Source: Plazaster borealis (taxonomy: Eukaryota; Echinodermata; Asteroidea; Forcipulatida; Labidiasteridae). Taken from it: a DNA stretch of 64,000 bases. The stretch spans positions 139,001-203,000 of the forward strand of contig CM037464.1 in assembly GCA_021014325.1 (NCBI GenBank), written 5' to 3'. The stretch's first letter is position 1, and each line of letters begins with the position of its first letter. A program made the translations under genes and the position numbers. Positions 47,914 through 51,879 of the stretch are shown one piece after another. Below the pieces are notes generated by a model, which saw nothing but the letters and a program-made list of their open reading frames with translations, searched no databases and was not told the origin of the DNA.

Positions 47914-48295
47914 GTCTCAATAAGTCTTGGCTTGATTTTAAAAATTTTTTTTTTCTTTTTATGTTTTATAACATTTATAATAAATAATATAATAAATTAG
48001 AATATTTTGATCACCAAATCAATATTTTTGTTTTAATAATATTATAAATAATAATAATAAAAAAAAAAAAAAAAAAAAAATGTTAGAAATACATCGCGCG
48101 CAGAGAGGTAAAAGATTTGCATCGATTTCAGGGACGCCCTGAAAACAGGACCTCCTACGATACACTTAAATTAAACTTTTCTCACTTTTTTATAATATGG
48201 AGAATAAACTCAAAAACAAAAGGCCAAAAACTTACATTATTGCCCTCCTTTGGTCGCAGCTCCTTCATCACTCGTCGTGTGCGGGGACTTGCCAT
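10230..48295 (-). CDS. ARFGAP1: ARFGAP1 orthologue, whole split gene (11 coding exons)
   Basis: This gene encodes an ADP-ribosylation factor GTPase-activating protein, which stimulates GTP hydrolysis on Arf1 at the Golgi and so controls COPI coat dynamics. Joining exons 48295-48236, 44416-44307, 43443-43272, 43001-42751, 40706-40598, 38834-38778, 28025-27993, 25514-25398, 22842-22694, 11306-11088 and 10428-10230 gives 1476 nt, or 491 residues plus TGA, with every GT/AG junction in phase. Visible parts are the N-terminus [15 protein letters not shown]; a C4 zinc finger at C22, C25, C42 and C45 (CX2C-X16-CX2C); the GAP arginine R50 in the KHRGLG motif; an ALPS-like Ser/Thr/Gly amphipathic stretch at about residues 225-264; and a C-terminus with many acidic W motifs ([26 protein letters not shown]) like those that bind coatomer or adaptors. 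It is longer than the human form (about 406 residues) because the C-terminal region is expanded and ends in a basic tail. The ATG has A at -3 and G at +4. ARFGAP2/3 is less likely because the ALPS segment and the block around [11 protein letters not shown] follow ARFGAP1. Confidence 0.95.
11088..11306 (-). CDS. ARFGAP1: ARFGAP1 coding exon 10 (acidic Trp motifs)
   Basis: 219 nt encoding [20 protein letters not shown], then [16 protein letters not shown] and [19 protein letters not shown]. Tryptophans in acidic context and the DLLLDFDD box are typical short peptides read by coat and adaptor appendage domains. The acceptor is ...CTTCATAG and the donor GTAAGT. The phase joins exactly to exons 9 and 11. 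An open frame continues upstream of the acceptor, but it is low-complexity intron. Confidence 0.9.
12535..12740. repeat. Degenerate tandem repeat of about 70 bp, three copies
   Basis: Recurring order: AACCATGCCA, then AAACAC(A), then (A)CCCCTT-TCTTA, then ACAAG-T-ATG. Copies start near 12550, 12620 and 12695. In ARFGAP1 intron 9. Confidence 0.65.
12745..12930 (-). mobile_element. tRNA-Leu(CAA)-derived SINE
   Basis: The reverse complement has an A-box-like GTGGAGCGGTC, the segment ACTCAAGTTCTGGTG that matches a Leu-CAA anticodon arm, and a B-box GGGTTCAAGTCCCC; the body then runs GGACACAAGTGC...AAGACACTTAA. The same body follows the heads at 22301 and 37726. Confidence 0.8.
14205..14595 (+). 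repeat. Dispersed repeat (partners 9190-9480 inverted, 45415-45790)
   Basis: Landmarks shared with 45415-45790: GCTGGCAGGCAAGATAC, GTTTTGAGATGTG, ATCAAAAGTT-ATA, CACAATCTCC and GCTCTGTGGCTCTTTTGT followed by ACATGTGATGTC. Non-coding. Confidence 0.82.
14600..15353. other. ARFGAP1 intron 9 sequence, nothing recognised
   Basis: Unremarkable AT-rich intronic DNA; no repeat or exon signal seen. Confidence 0.5.
15355..15862. mobile_element. Degenerate relative of the TTAA-type MITE family
   Basis: The body words GATCCAACATATACATGAAAT, AACCTATGAAAGTTTAAGC and TCGGTCATCAGAGT parallel the body of 25650-26016. The right end reads ACCAATCCTTTAA; the left TIR is eroded. Boundaries are approximate. Confidence 0.45.
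15925..15972. repeat. 25-bp direct repeat, two copies
   Basis: GTACATAGGTTACAACGTGG followed by CCTA occurs twice back to back. Confidence 0.85.
16000..17990. other. ARFGAP1 intron 9 sequence with homopolymer runs
   Basis: No exon-like signal. Long C runs occur at about 17143-17155 and 17808-17828. Otherwise unremarkable. Confidence 0.5.
18203..18427. mobile_element. Foldback element with perfect 59-bp inverted repeat
   Basis: Arms 18222-18280 and 18333-18391 are perfectly complementary over 59 bp with a 52-nt loop; an outer pair (GGGCCCAATTTCATAGAGCT and its complement) closes at 18203 and 18427. Family relatives with the same ends lie at 32121-32354, about 35428-35615, about 50172-50345 and 17995-18120. 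No coding capacity. Confidence 0.88.
18430..18512. repeat. Partial second copy of the foldback-family end
   Basis: Ends in TTAAGCAGCTCTATAAAATT followed by GAGCCCAGG, the same terminus as the neighbouring element, with TTAAGCACAACA inside. Confidence 0.65.
18530..19990. other. ARFGAP1 intron 9 sequence, nothing recognised
   Basis: AT-rich intron; no repeat family or exon was recognised by eye. Confidence 0.5.
20000..20190 (-). mobile_element. tRNA-derived SINE, second family
   Basis: The reverse complement opens AGCTACCGGGCAAGCTTGG, then an A-box-like TGGTCTAGTGGTAAGA and a B-box GGGTTTGAATCCC; the 3' body contains the reverse complement of TACCATACACCGATGTG. Further copies at 30945-31145 and 37375-37470. 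Confidence 0.8.
20478..20526. repeat. Perfect 22-bp hairpin with 5-nt loop
   Basis: GGGTCCCATACAAACACTCC AT, loop CATGA, then the exact complement. It abuts a G10 run. In ARFGAP1 intron 9. Confidence 0.95.
20530..22290. other. ARFGAP1 intron 9 sequence, nothing recognised
   Basis: No repeat unit, TIR or exon-like feature was found by eye in this stretch. Confidence 0.45.
22301..22650 (+). mobile_element. tRNA-Leu-derived SINE, plus orientation
   Basis: The head reads GTGTCATGGCTGAGCAGTCT, with a B-box GTGGGTTCGAATCCTGG, then ACTAGTGTCCTTGAGCAAGA as in the copy at 37726, ending in an ACTATTACTATAA tail. It ends about 44 bp from ARFGAP1 exon 9. Confidence 0.8.
22694..22842 (-). CDS. ARFGAP1: ARFGAP1 coding exon 9
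   Basis: 149 nt beginning [18 protein letters not shown], the counterpart of VQGVGSKGWRDVTTFFSG, and continuing into an acidic, less conserved stretch. The acceptor is ...CCTGTAG and the donor GTAAGG. It ends after two bases (CG) of an Arg codon completed by A at 11306. An unusual 23-bp intronic hairpin lies 54-101 nt upstream of its acceptor. Confidence 0.9.
22896..22943. repeat. 23-bp hairpin with 2-nt loop upstream of exon 9 acceptor
   Basis: Arms 22896-22918 and 22921-22943 pair with one mismatch. In the ARFGAP1 transcript the hairpin ends 54 nt before exon 9, overlapping or just upstream of the expected branch-point region. Confidence 0.9.
23455..23515 (-). mobile_element. tRNA-derived SINE head, degenerate
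   Basis: The reverse complement gives GGTAGAGCGCTAGCACATTA, then GGTTCAAATCCTG as B-box and a TTTTTCTTTGTTCATCCC tail, like the copies at 25200 and 34735. Confidence 0.65.
23600..25130. repeat. 107-114-bp minisatellite, about 14 copies
   Basis: The phrase TTGCTTATCACTGGG recurs at 23615, 23729, 23843, 23950 and on to about 25040. Full units are 114 bp; shorter ones lack a CCATAG or GATAGTGGAG piece, giving two length classes. It fills most of ARFGAP1 intron 8. The frames it opens are artefacts. Confidence 0.95.
25200..25285 (-). mobile_element. tRNA-derived SINE head
   Basis: The reverse complement reads GGGCTAGATGGCTCAGTTGG, TAGAACGCTGGCACG, then B-box AGGTTCGAATCCCC and a TTTTCTTTGTTCAACG tail. 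Both A and B boxes are intact, but no cloverleaf 3' arm follows, so it is a SINE and not a tRNA gene. Confidence 0.75.
25398..25514 (-). CDS. ARFGAP1: ARFGAP1 coding exon 8
   Basis: 39 codons from [20 protein letters not shown] to [12 protein letters not shown]. It matches the vertebrate block of the type ELGHSLNENVLKPAQEK...SSGVSQLASK. The acceptor is ...CCATCTAG and the donor GTAATG. Phase 0 at both ends. Confidence 0.9.
25650..26016. mobile_element. TTAA-type MITE, 367 bp
   Basis: Left flank TTAA (25646-25649), right TTAG (25-bp TIRs end at 26016). Ends: AGGCACTGAACACGTTTGG and, inverted, AGGCACTGTAAATGTTTGG, both followed by TAATT. Non-coding. It shares termini with 1646-2727 and body words with 15355-15862. 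Confidence 0.85.
26020..27150. other. ARFGAP1 intron 7 sequence
   Basis: Contains a C-rich run at about 26049-26072. No exon or repeat family recognised; the segment near 26101-26250 resembles 33675-33790 (GAGAGTCAT-ACTGACAAGAA, CTACAAT...AGGCATGTTGAAAT), suggesting a low-copy dispersed repeat. Confidence 0.5.
27157..27467. mobile_element. Degenerate TTAA-type MITE
   Basis: Starts after TTAA with AGGGTCTGCACAACAATG and ends TTTACCAATGTTGT before TTAA. Inside, TTTTTTAGAAATGAGTAAAA and TTTTGATCTC match 30044-30388. The right TIR is worn. Confidence 0.55.
27597..27700. repeat. GC-rich self-complementary repeat, copy 1
   Basis: GGTGGCTACGGCTACAGCTG is mirrored by CAGCCGTAGCTGTACCCACC, with GGCCATATCC/GGATGGCC-like outer ends. 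The same vocabulary recurs at 43545-43672, 52318-52404 and 58273-58405. Confidence 0.75.
27993..28025 (-). CDS. ARFGAP1: ARFGAP1 coding exon 7 (33-nt micro-exon)
   Basis: Eleven codons, [11 protein letters not shown], between the acceptor ...ATCTAG and the donor GTAAGT. It extends the ALPS helix (vertebrate counterpart ATKFGSQASQK). Phase 0 on both sides. It lies about 10.8 kb from exon 6 and 2.5 kb from exon 8, so it is easily missed by gene finders. Confidence 0.88.
28030..30040. other. ARFGAP1 intron 6, proximal part
   Basis: No exon-like frame with splice support. A lone tRNA-like scrap (GATAGCCGAGTGGTTAG at 28906) is too decayed to class. Otherwise AT-rich DNA. Confidence 0.5.
30044..30388. 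mobile_element. TTAA-type MITE, 345 bp
   Basis: TTAA at 30040-30043 and 30389-30392. Ends AGGGTCTCTATACTTCTGG and, inverted, AGGGAGTTTATACTTTTGG, both then TAAA. The body (TTTGATCTCATGAGTTGAAA, TATGTTGGGATACACCAAGT) matches the other family members. Confidence 0.85.
30945..31145 (-). mobile_element. tRNA-derived SINE, second family
   Basis: The head at about 31062-31135 (reverse complement GGTAGTCTAGTTGGTAAGA, B-box GTGGGTTCGAATCC), the body ending in the reverse complement of TTATCCATACACCGATTTG, as in the copy at 20000-20190. Confidence 0.8.
31205..31440. repeat. Composite SINE-tail plus unique insert, copy 1
   Basis: Nearly identical to 37140-37365: a SINE-like tail (CCATACACGGATGTGTGTAA...GGTGGGATTCAAAG) joined to TTTTCCAT-AGCGTTTATTATG...GAAGATGTCGGTTGAT. 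The same junction in both copies means they derive from one ancestor. Confidence 0.85.
32121..32354. mobile_element. Foldback-family element (GGGCCCAATTTCATAG ends)
   Basis: Left GGGCCCAATTTCATAGAGCT and right AGCGCTATGAAATTGGCCC are complementary, with TAAGCA words near both ends. The interior is diverged. Confidence 0.75.
32360..34730. other. ARFGAP1 intron 6, middle part
   Basis: No exon recognised. Two blocks (32500-32690 and 33675-33790) share words with 26090-26400 (e.g. CTGAAATTTCTC, GAAGAAAA), pointing to an old dispersed repeat. A T-run lies at about 33164-33184. Confidence 0.5.
34735..34805 (+). mobile_element. tRNA-derived SINE scrap with TTTTCTTTGTTCAACCC tail
   Basis: GTAAGAGCTTAA, then B-box CAGGTTCAAGTCCCG and a TTTTCTTTGTTCAACCC tail matching the reverse complements at 25190 and 23440. 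Confidence 0.6.
35281..35307. repeat. Poly-C tract
   Basis: A 27-base run of C with a single A, likely unstable. Confidence 0.9.
35428..35615. repeat. Foldback-family remnant
   Basis: GTGCTAAGCATATTTTTC on the left and CAGCTTTATGAAATTAGGCC on the right reproduce the family's terminal words in inverted order; degenerate. Confidence 0.55.
35815..35950 (-). mobile_element. tRNA-Leu-derived SINE, degenerate
   Basis: The reverse complement contains GTCTAGTGTACCGGACTCAA, GTTCTGGTGG, then GTTCAATTTCCGGTCATGAC, matching the head and start of body of the SINE at 37726. Confidence 0.65.
35960..37135. other. ARFGAP1 intron 6, nothing recognised
   Basis: Two short similar segments contain GGGCAATTAA and AGCAGAAATTG (36230-36440 and 36535-36550); otherwise no structure. 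Confidence 0.45.
37140..37365. repeat. Composite SINE-tail plus unique insert, copy 2
   Basis: Near-identical partner of 31205-31440, including the shared insert junction. It is followed by a SINE head at 37375-37470, whose body resumes at about 37530 (TTACCCATACACCGATG). Confidence 0.85.
37375..37470 (-). mobile_element. tRNA-derived SINE head, second family
   Basis: The reverse complement reads AGCTACCGGGCAATCTTGG, TGGTCTAGTGGTAAGACATC and B-box GTGGGTTCCAATCCC. Confidence 0.78.
37726..38128 (+). mobile_element. Full-length tRNA-Leu(CAA)-derived SINE, about 400 bp
   Basis: Head GTGTCGTGGCCGAGCGGATA, anticodon-arm-like ACTCAAGCTCTGGTG, B-box GTGGGTTCGAATCCCAG, body with CTTGTGTCCTTAAGCAAGAC, and a terminal (ATT)n at 38101-38128. 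It is the best preserved SINE here. Pol III boxes look intact; ability to be transcribed is inference. Confidence 0.88.
38778..38834 (-). CDS. ARFGAP1: ARFGAP1 coding exon 6 (ALPS core)
   Basis: 57 nt encoding [19 protein letters not shown]. It aligns with the ALPS motif of ARFGAP1 (GWSSFTTGASRFASAAKEG), which folds as an amphipathic helix on curved, loosely packed Golgi membranes through its Ser/Thr/Gly polar face. The acceptor is TTTGTAG and the donor GTATGT. Phase 0 on both sides, so the exon could be skipped without a frameshift. Confidence 0.93.
39108..40575. repeat. About 115-bp minisatellite split by a 1.1-kb insertion
   Basis: Units with ATGCTGGCTGGCA, TGATAT-GAA, CAGTAGGAGGGTTGACT and GATGCATT occur at 39108-39330 and again at 40428-40575, separated by unrelated DNA. 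The gap could be an insertion into the array or expansion of two separate seeds. Confidence 0.7.
39650..39689. repeat. 17-bp hairpin
   Basis: AATCTGAGAAACGATTC, loop GAGCAT, then the complement with one mismatch. In ARFGAP1 intron 5. Confidence 0.85.
40598..40706 (-). CDS. ARFGAP1: ARFGAP1 coding exon 5
   Basis: 109 nt encoding [20 protein letters not shown] and then [13 protein letters not shown]. The GFGN motif and the following AVSSLSS correspond to the GFGNTPP...AMSSLYS region of vertebrate ARFGAP1, where the first ALPS motif begins. The acceptor is ...CTTATAG and the donor GTAAGT. It ends in phase 0. Confidence 0.92.
40921..41060. repeat. Remnant with CCGTATTTTCC-GCGTATAAGGCGC words
   Basis: ACCGTATTTTCCTGCGTATA, then AAGGCGC, with GTATAAGGCACA and GTATACGGCACA repeated after it. 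This wording is common in animal DNA transposon ends; no partner end was located. Confidence 0.45.
41635..42655. repeat. Alternating minisatellite, two unit lengths (about 114 and 83-96 bp)
   Basis: ATGGTACTTTGTGGCAGTCT recurs at 41641, 41737, 41851, 41934 and on. Long units include AAGTCCACAGTACACAAGCC; short ones replace it with TACCAGTGTCAGTTGTAC. A unique ~190-bp piece (42045-42210) interrupts the array. The 174-residue frame across it is not a gene. ARFGAP1 intron 4. Confidence 0.9.
42751..43001 (-). CDS. ARFGAP1: ARFGAP1 coding exon 4 (Ser-rich linker)
   Basis: 251 nt read from the acceptor ...GTAAACAG to the donor GTAAGC. It encodes [20 protein letters not shown], then a Ser/Thr-rich linker and [11 protein letters not shown]. 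The start matches the family pattern of a short helix after RDK followed by a low-complexity linker. It ends after two bases of a Lys codon. It is less conserved than the GAP domain, so the call rests mainly on open frame, splice sites and phase fit. Confidence 0.88.
43075..43252. repeat. 33-bp tandem repeat, about 5 copies, next to exon 3 donor
   Basis: Unit TGACT(C/T)GAGTCCAAGTCTG followed by AGTCTTCAAAAATG; spacing 33-34 bp. The array starts about 18 bp after the ARFGAP1 exon 3 donor and fills most of the short intron 3. Confidence 0.9.
43272..43443 (-). CDS. ARFGAP1: ARFGAP1 coding exon 3
   Basis: This exon completes the Arf-GAP domain with [20 protein letters not shown] followed by a GGN-containing stretch, [14 protein letters not shown] and AAALYRDK. 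The acceptor is CTACCTAG and the donor GTGAAG. Length 172 nt, ending in phase 0. Similarity to vertebrate ARFGAP1 is very high here. Confidence 0.95.
43545..43672. repeat. GC-rich self-complementary repeat, copy 2, with internal duplication
   Basis: GCAACAGCTGCAGCTGTAGC and CGTACATGTAGCTGCC occur twice in tandem (43577 and 43613). The GCAGCTGC and AGCTGTAGCC words are shared with copies at 27597, 52318 and 58273. Confidence 0.7.
43673..44306. other. ARFGAP1 intron 2, nothing recognised
   Basis: Ordinary AT-rich intron; no repeats identified. Confidence 0.5.
44307..44416 (-). CDS. ARFGAP1: ARFGAP1 coding exon 2 (zinc finger)
   Basis: Residues 21-57. The exon carries all four zinc ligands (C22, C25, C42, C45), the segment [17 protein letters not shown] and the catalytic-arginine motif KHRGLG (R50). 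The acceptor is ...ACAATATAG and the donor GTTGGT. It begins in phase 0 and ends after AG of a Ser codon completed by C at 43443. Confidence 0.95.
44974..45301. mobile_element. hAT-type non-autonomous element with perfect 8-bp TSD
   Basis: Flanked by GTACCCAT on both sides (44966-44973, 45302-45309). Ends CAGTGTTG and CAACACTG, the classic hAT termini. The 328-bp interior is made of degenerate GAGAC(C/T) words and codes for nothing. A related relic begins at 51727 (CAGTGTTGTTGGTCTC). Confidence 0.9.
45415..45790 (+). repeat. Dispersed repeat (partners 9190-9480 inverted, 14205-14595)
   Basis: TTCTGGCAGGCAAGATAC, AGTTTTGAGATGTGCC, ATCAAAAGTTGATAG, TGCAATCTCC, GCTCTGTGGCTCTTTTGT and ACATGTGATGTCACAGG, in the same order as in the partners. 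Confidence 0.82.
45840..46690. repeat. Giant near-loopless inverted repeat, arms of about 400 bp
   Basis: The stretch reads as its own imperfect reverse complement about a centre near 46265. Matching pairs: GTTACTGGACCCA (45872)/TGGGTCCAGTAAC (46638); GGGTCCGAG/CTCGGACCC; GAACTGCTCCAAAA/TTTTGGAGCAGTTC; ACAGGAGATGTT/AACATCTCCTGT; GATACATTTCTCAAAAAA/TTTTTTGAGAAATGTATC; TGTCCAAATT/AATTTGGACA; CAATCTGCAGATTG near the centre. Arm identity is roughly 80% by eye. It lies in ARFGAP1 intron 1. Confidence 0.88.
46905..46942. repeat. Perfect 38-bp palindrome, no loop
   Basis: CCACTTCTGTGGCCAACGA followed by its exact reverse complement TCGTTGGCCACAGAAGTGG, centred on CGATCG. In ARFGAP1 intron 1. Confidence 0.95.
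47159..47735. mobile_element. Harbinger-like element, perfect 32-bp TIRs, TTA TSD
   Basis: TIRs 47159-47190 and 47704-47735 are identical over 32 bp (GGCCAAGTAAAATAAATAAC...) and flanked by TTA (47156-47158, 47736-47738). Subterminal GTTATTTGTTATTT/AAATAACAAATAAC is also inverted. The 3-bp TTA duplication and GG-start ends fit PIF/Harbinger. No transposase or myb-like ORF, so non-autonomous. Confidence 0.88.
47739..48100. repeat. Long poly-A/AT-rich low-complexity region
   Basis: A-runs at about 47869-47911 and 48059-48080 between AT-only DNA; located in ARFGAP1 intron 1, starting about 135 bp from exon 1. Confidence 0.9.
48236..48295 (-). CDS. ARFGAP1: ARFGAP1 coding exon 1 (start codon)
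   Basis: Twenty codons from ATG (48295-48293) to ...KEGNN, then the donor GTAAGT at 48235. The sequence [13 protein letters not shown] is the family's hallmark N-terminus. Phase 0. The ATG follows a run of A on the coding strand, giving A at -3 and G at +4. Any further 5' UTR exon was not resolved. Confidence 0.93.
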
Positions 48296-48560
48296 TTTTT
48301 TTTTTTAACTAGTCTGTAGCCTACTGTAGTAATTTAATCAAACTTTAGTTCACAGTTCACTGGAAATTCCTCTAATCCACACTGTTATGAAACTAAATAG
48401 AGTACACTAGGAACTATTGATAAAATAACAGAACCTTTCAACAAAATTCTTGAAAAATAACACGGTGTTACATACAAGTCTGCAGAAGAATGAAGGCCAC
48501 GTCAACTACAATCAGTCGCCATATTTAAAATTGATAAACTACGTGGATGTCACCGGCCGT
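48296..48560 (-). promoter_or_regulatory. ARFGAP1 5' flank (5' UTR and core promoter region)
   Basis: The DNA immediately upstream of the start codon must hold the 5' UTR or its acceptor and, if there is no 5' intron, the promoter. I see no convincing TATA box, and the transcription start cannot be placed. Confidence 0.35.
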
Positions 48561-48639
48561 AAACCGGTGTATTTGCTTGTTAACTTGGGTAACAGAAGTA
48601 CAGTTAACGATTAATAGCTTGAACTATTGAGGGCGCTAA

Positions 48640-49090
48640 GTCACTGACTTCAATGACTGACATCGAGTGAGTGGAGATGCACCACTAAATAAACTCCCGT
48701 AGCAACCAATGCTAAATGCTAATTATTCAAAAAATACTCAACAACTTACTATAAAGTGAGTCAGCCTCTTTTTCGGACAACTAAACTTCAGATTTCTTTT
48801 CATTTTTGGCAGGTTCCGTTTGGAACTTTTGATAATTACCCTGGAAGGAACGCCCAAAAATGTGTTTTAGTTTCCAACCGACTTGCTGCCAGTTTCATGA
48901 AGCATCCCCCCTTCACTTCCCAAGCCACAAAAGGACCAACTTTAAAGCCTATATTTATCCATGGAGGTGGAATAGAATTTCTACCTCCATGATTTATCGA
49001 AGTCTCCTCGAACGTTGAAGCAAAGAATAACCCCCAGGTTGTGAAATCTTGCCATAATTAGACAGTCTATTAATTGCATGACCCACAAAA
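48640..49090. repeat. Dispersed repeat, copy 2 (partner at 2930-3400)
   Basis: Collinear with 2930-3400; interrupted by a GG-A-GTGGAA hairpin insertion at 48958-48992 (ATCCATGGAGGTGG...CTACCTCCATGAT). Non-coding. Confidence 0.8.
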
Positions 49091-49157
49091 AAATGATAAT
49101 TAGTGTATGCACCCACAAGTCGAAGGAACTTCCCCATCCCATAATTATAGGAAATTA

Positions 49158-49322
49158 TATGGGCTGAAGGAGGTTGATTCAAAAGAGGGCGCTATCAGAA
49201 GAAGTTAGTAGGCCCTACACTTCGCCGTGGGGGTGGGGGGCAGAATATCATGCCATGAGTTCATAAGAACTGTGTTCAAATTCCTCTTATAGCGCCCTGA
49301 ATCAACCTCTTTCAGGCCATGT
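49158..49322. mobile_element. Short inverted-repeat element around AGGTTGATTC
   Basis: Left GGCTGAAGGAGGTTGATTC, AAAAGAGGGCGCTAT; right ATAGCGCCCTGAATCAACCT, CTTTCAGGCC. About 35-bp arms with a few mismatches, about 85-bp interior. Confidence 0.7.
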
Positions 49323-51055
49323 TAGTTTCCAAGGGGACAGAATCTCCGGTGGACAGATTTCCCTGCTAGACCGGGCCACTTATAACAAATAATAGCTTCA
49401 AGTAGGTCTCGATTTTTAGAACTGAAAATTTAGATGTAAATTTTAAATAACTGTTTTGATAAATTCGAGAAAGTTATAATCTTAATTTTATAAGGTAGGC
49501 CTATTTCGGGATCGCGACATTATCTCACGTCCATCAGCCATGTACAAAGGATTTGCATACTTTTCTTGGCATGCAGGTGAAAGTGTTTGTATGGTTTTCG
49601 TTTTGAAACAGCATCATCTGTCAAAATTTGATGAGAGAAAAAAAAAATTCTGGGAAAATTGAGCCATCCAACTTTAACATTGTAATAAAACATATATTAG
49701 GCCTATGGATACATTTTTTTTTTAAACCACTGAAACAGAATGACATTAATGCTCGGACTGTGTACACAACTTTTAAACAAACTTTGGCAATACTTTCCAT
49801 TTCTTTTTTATTTGAGGTATAAATCATTGATTTTTGTTTTATAAAAGTAGGCCTAATATTCAGACAACGTAATAAGCTGAAACCGTTATTGGGAACTTTG
49901 TTTACTGCATGCCTTATGCTCATAAGAGTTTATTCTCCTCCACAATGAGGACTAAACTTGACCTGTAATTTTTATTTCCGATGTTTTGAGTGTGCGGTAA
50001 TCCGAATTAATTCCATCACTTATAGGTGAAGTAGATTTATTCCTTAAACAAATATTAAAGGCACACAATTGTCGACTCTGGTTTAAAGCCATTCTATTGT
50101 TTACTAATGTCCTTTTAACGGAACCAAAACATTCCCATAGATTCGCCAGGATTTATGGAGTATTTACTCTCCGAGGCCTAATTTCATAGAGCTGCTTAAA
50201 AGCACAACACAATTATGCTTATACCAGAATAAGGTTACCAGCCAAAATACCATGTCATATATGTACCATTTCTGACTGGTGTCCTGCTAATTTTTGCTGA
50301 GCACAAAATCTGCAAGCATTGTTTGCTTTTAAAGTTGCTCAACTAAATTTTGTCCTGTTCGTTAACACTTCCTTGTTATGGTATTTGTAGATGGCAAATT
50401 GTAGCAATTTTCCCGTCATTATCAGATTTAGGCCTATATTACATGACTTTCAGATTTAATCGTTGTATTTTGATTACAAATAAATAAGTTGGTAACTACA
50501 TTATTTTAACCAAACGTAATGAATTATGGGCCAGGCGGGGAAGGGATGCGAGAGGATTGAGAAGACAGGAAAAAAAAATTCCAGGAAACCTAAGATAATT
50601 AATGGGTTTTTTCCGCATCGAACACCAAAATCCTGGATAACTTCCACTTCAAATCAAAACAGTTTTGTATAATGTTTTTATTATAATTCAAAAAACGAAA
50701 AATATTTGGGTTACGTCAATAAAGTCATATAGCATAGTACATCGGCCCACTCATGTCCGATAATCTCTGTTATGGTAACTTTTAAAGAGCAACATTCCAT
50801 GTTTACTTTACAATGGCGGACATTTCAGCTATAATTATTCCACCACATTGTCATTATACACAATGATGAACAAACAATGAAGCTTCACAAATGTTGTCAA
50901 TGTACTTTTAAAAATGTATCCAAAATGTTTAGCATACAACACTTTACTGTTTTTGTTTTGACATCAAAAACTGTCTTTTTTTACTGATCCAATGACCGAT
51001 ACCTTTTTACCTTGATTCCATACGGCATTAGTAACGCTATCTCTGTACCGTATCT
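49323..51055. other. Intergenic DNA
   Basis: No gene. One foldback-family end at about 50172 (CTAATTTCATAGAGCTGCTT) and a lone TTAA-type end at 50058 (TTAAAGGCACACAATTG) are visible; the rest is unremarkable. Confidence 0.5.
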
Positions 51056-51059
51056 TATG

Positions 51060-51345
51060 ATAATAATAATTTTGGAGGCTAATCACTCTTACTTGCAGCT
51101 GTGAAGCTGAATCGCGAAGGACACGGCTACATGATCGTGTTCGGGCTGCGGGGATTTAGGGCGCTTCAGGCAGCCTTCCATATCAACCCATGTATGACAA
51201 CGAAGCGCAGCCAGAGATCGAAAGTGTTTCATTTTTCCTGAGAGAGGAAAACCGGAGGGCCCGGATTCAGTTCTCGTGGAACCGAGGCCGAGGGTTTGTG
51301 TGCCAGTCATGACACTTGTGTTTTTGAGCAACACACTTACTACAA
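51060..51345 (+). mobile_element. Degenerate tRNA-Leu-type SINE fragment
   Basis: The end reads GAGGGTTTGTGTGCCAGTCA, TGACACTTGTGTTTTTGAGC, AACACACTTAC, a worn version of the body at 37800-37860. Confidence 0.55.
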
Positions 51346-51364
51346 CTACCTTTCATTCAAGGAT

Positions 51365-51640
51365 AAAAACGTATATAGGGGTACAAATAGTACATAGCGG
51401 GGTACAAATGGTACCTAGAGTACAACATAATGGTACCTAAGGGTACAAATGGTTCCTATAGGGGTACAAATTGTACCTAAATAGAGGGGTACGGGGTACG
51501 AGTGGTACCAGGGGTAGGGTACAAAATGGAACATGGGAGTATGACGAAAAATGGTGCCTATATGGGTAAAAATGGCTCTTATGGATACACATGGTGCCTA
51601 TGAGTACAATACAAATGGTACTTAGGGGTACACAGGTTAA
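51365..51640. repeat. Degenerate GGGGTACAAATGGTACCTA minisatellite
   Basis: About ten units of 20-28 bp with GTAC cores; GGTACC palindromes recur. Intergenic. Confidence 0.85.
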
Positions 51641-51726
51641 TGGTACATGTGAGGGGGGGAGACTGTTCTTGTGATTGACGTCGCTTGCTACGTAGGCTTA
51701 CTTGTCAGTGCAGGTTGCACACTCTC

Positions 51727-51800
51727 CCCATCAGTGTTGTTGGTCTCCCCCTCTGACCTTCAGGCCTCGGTCTCGGTCTCACCCTTTTGGGTCTATATCG
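51727..51800. repeat. hAT-type relic related to 44974-45301
   Basis: CAGTGTTGTTGGTCTC followed by GGCCTCGGTCTCGGTCTCAC. Only one end is recognisable. Confidence 0.5.
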
Positions 51801-51879
51801 GCACTGCTTTATTATTAATCAGATTTCATTATATTTTAGCATGCTTGATGATTTTTTTTTTTTTTTTTAACAACTTCCC

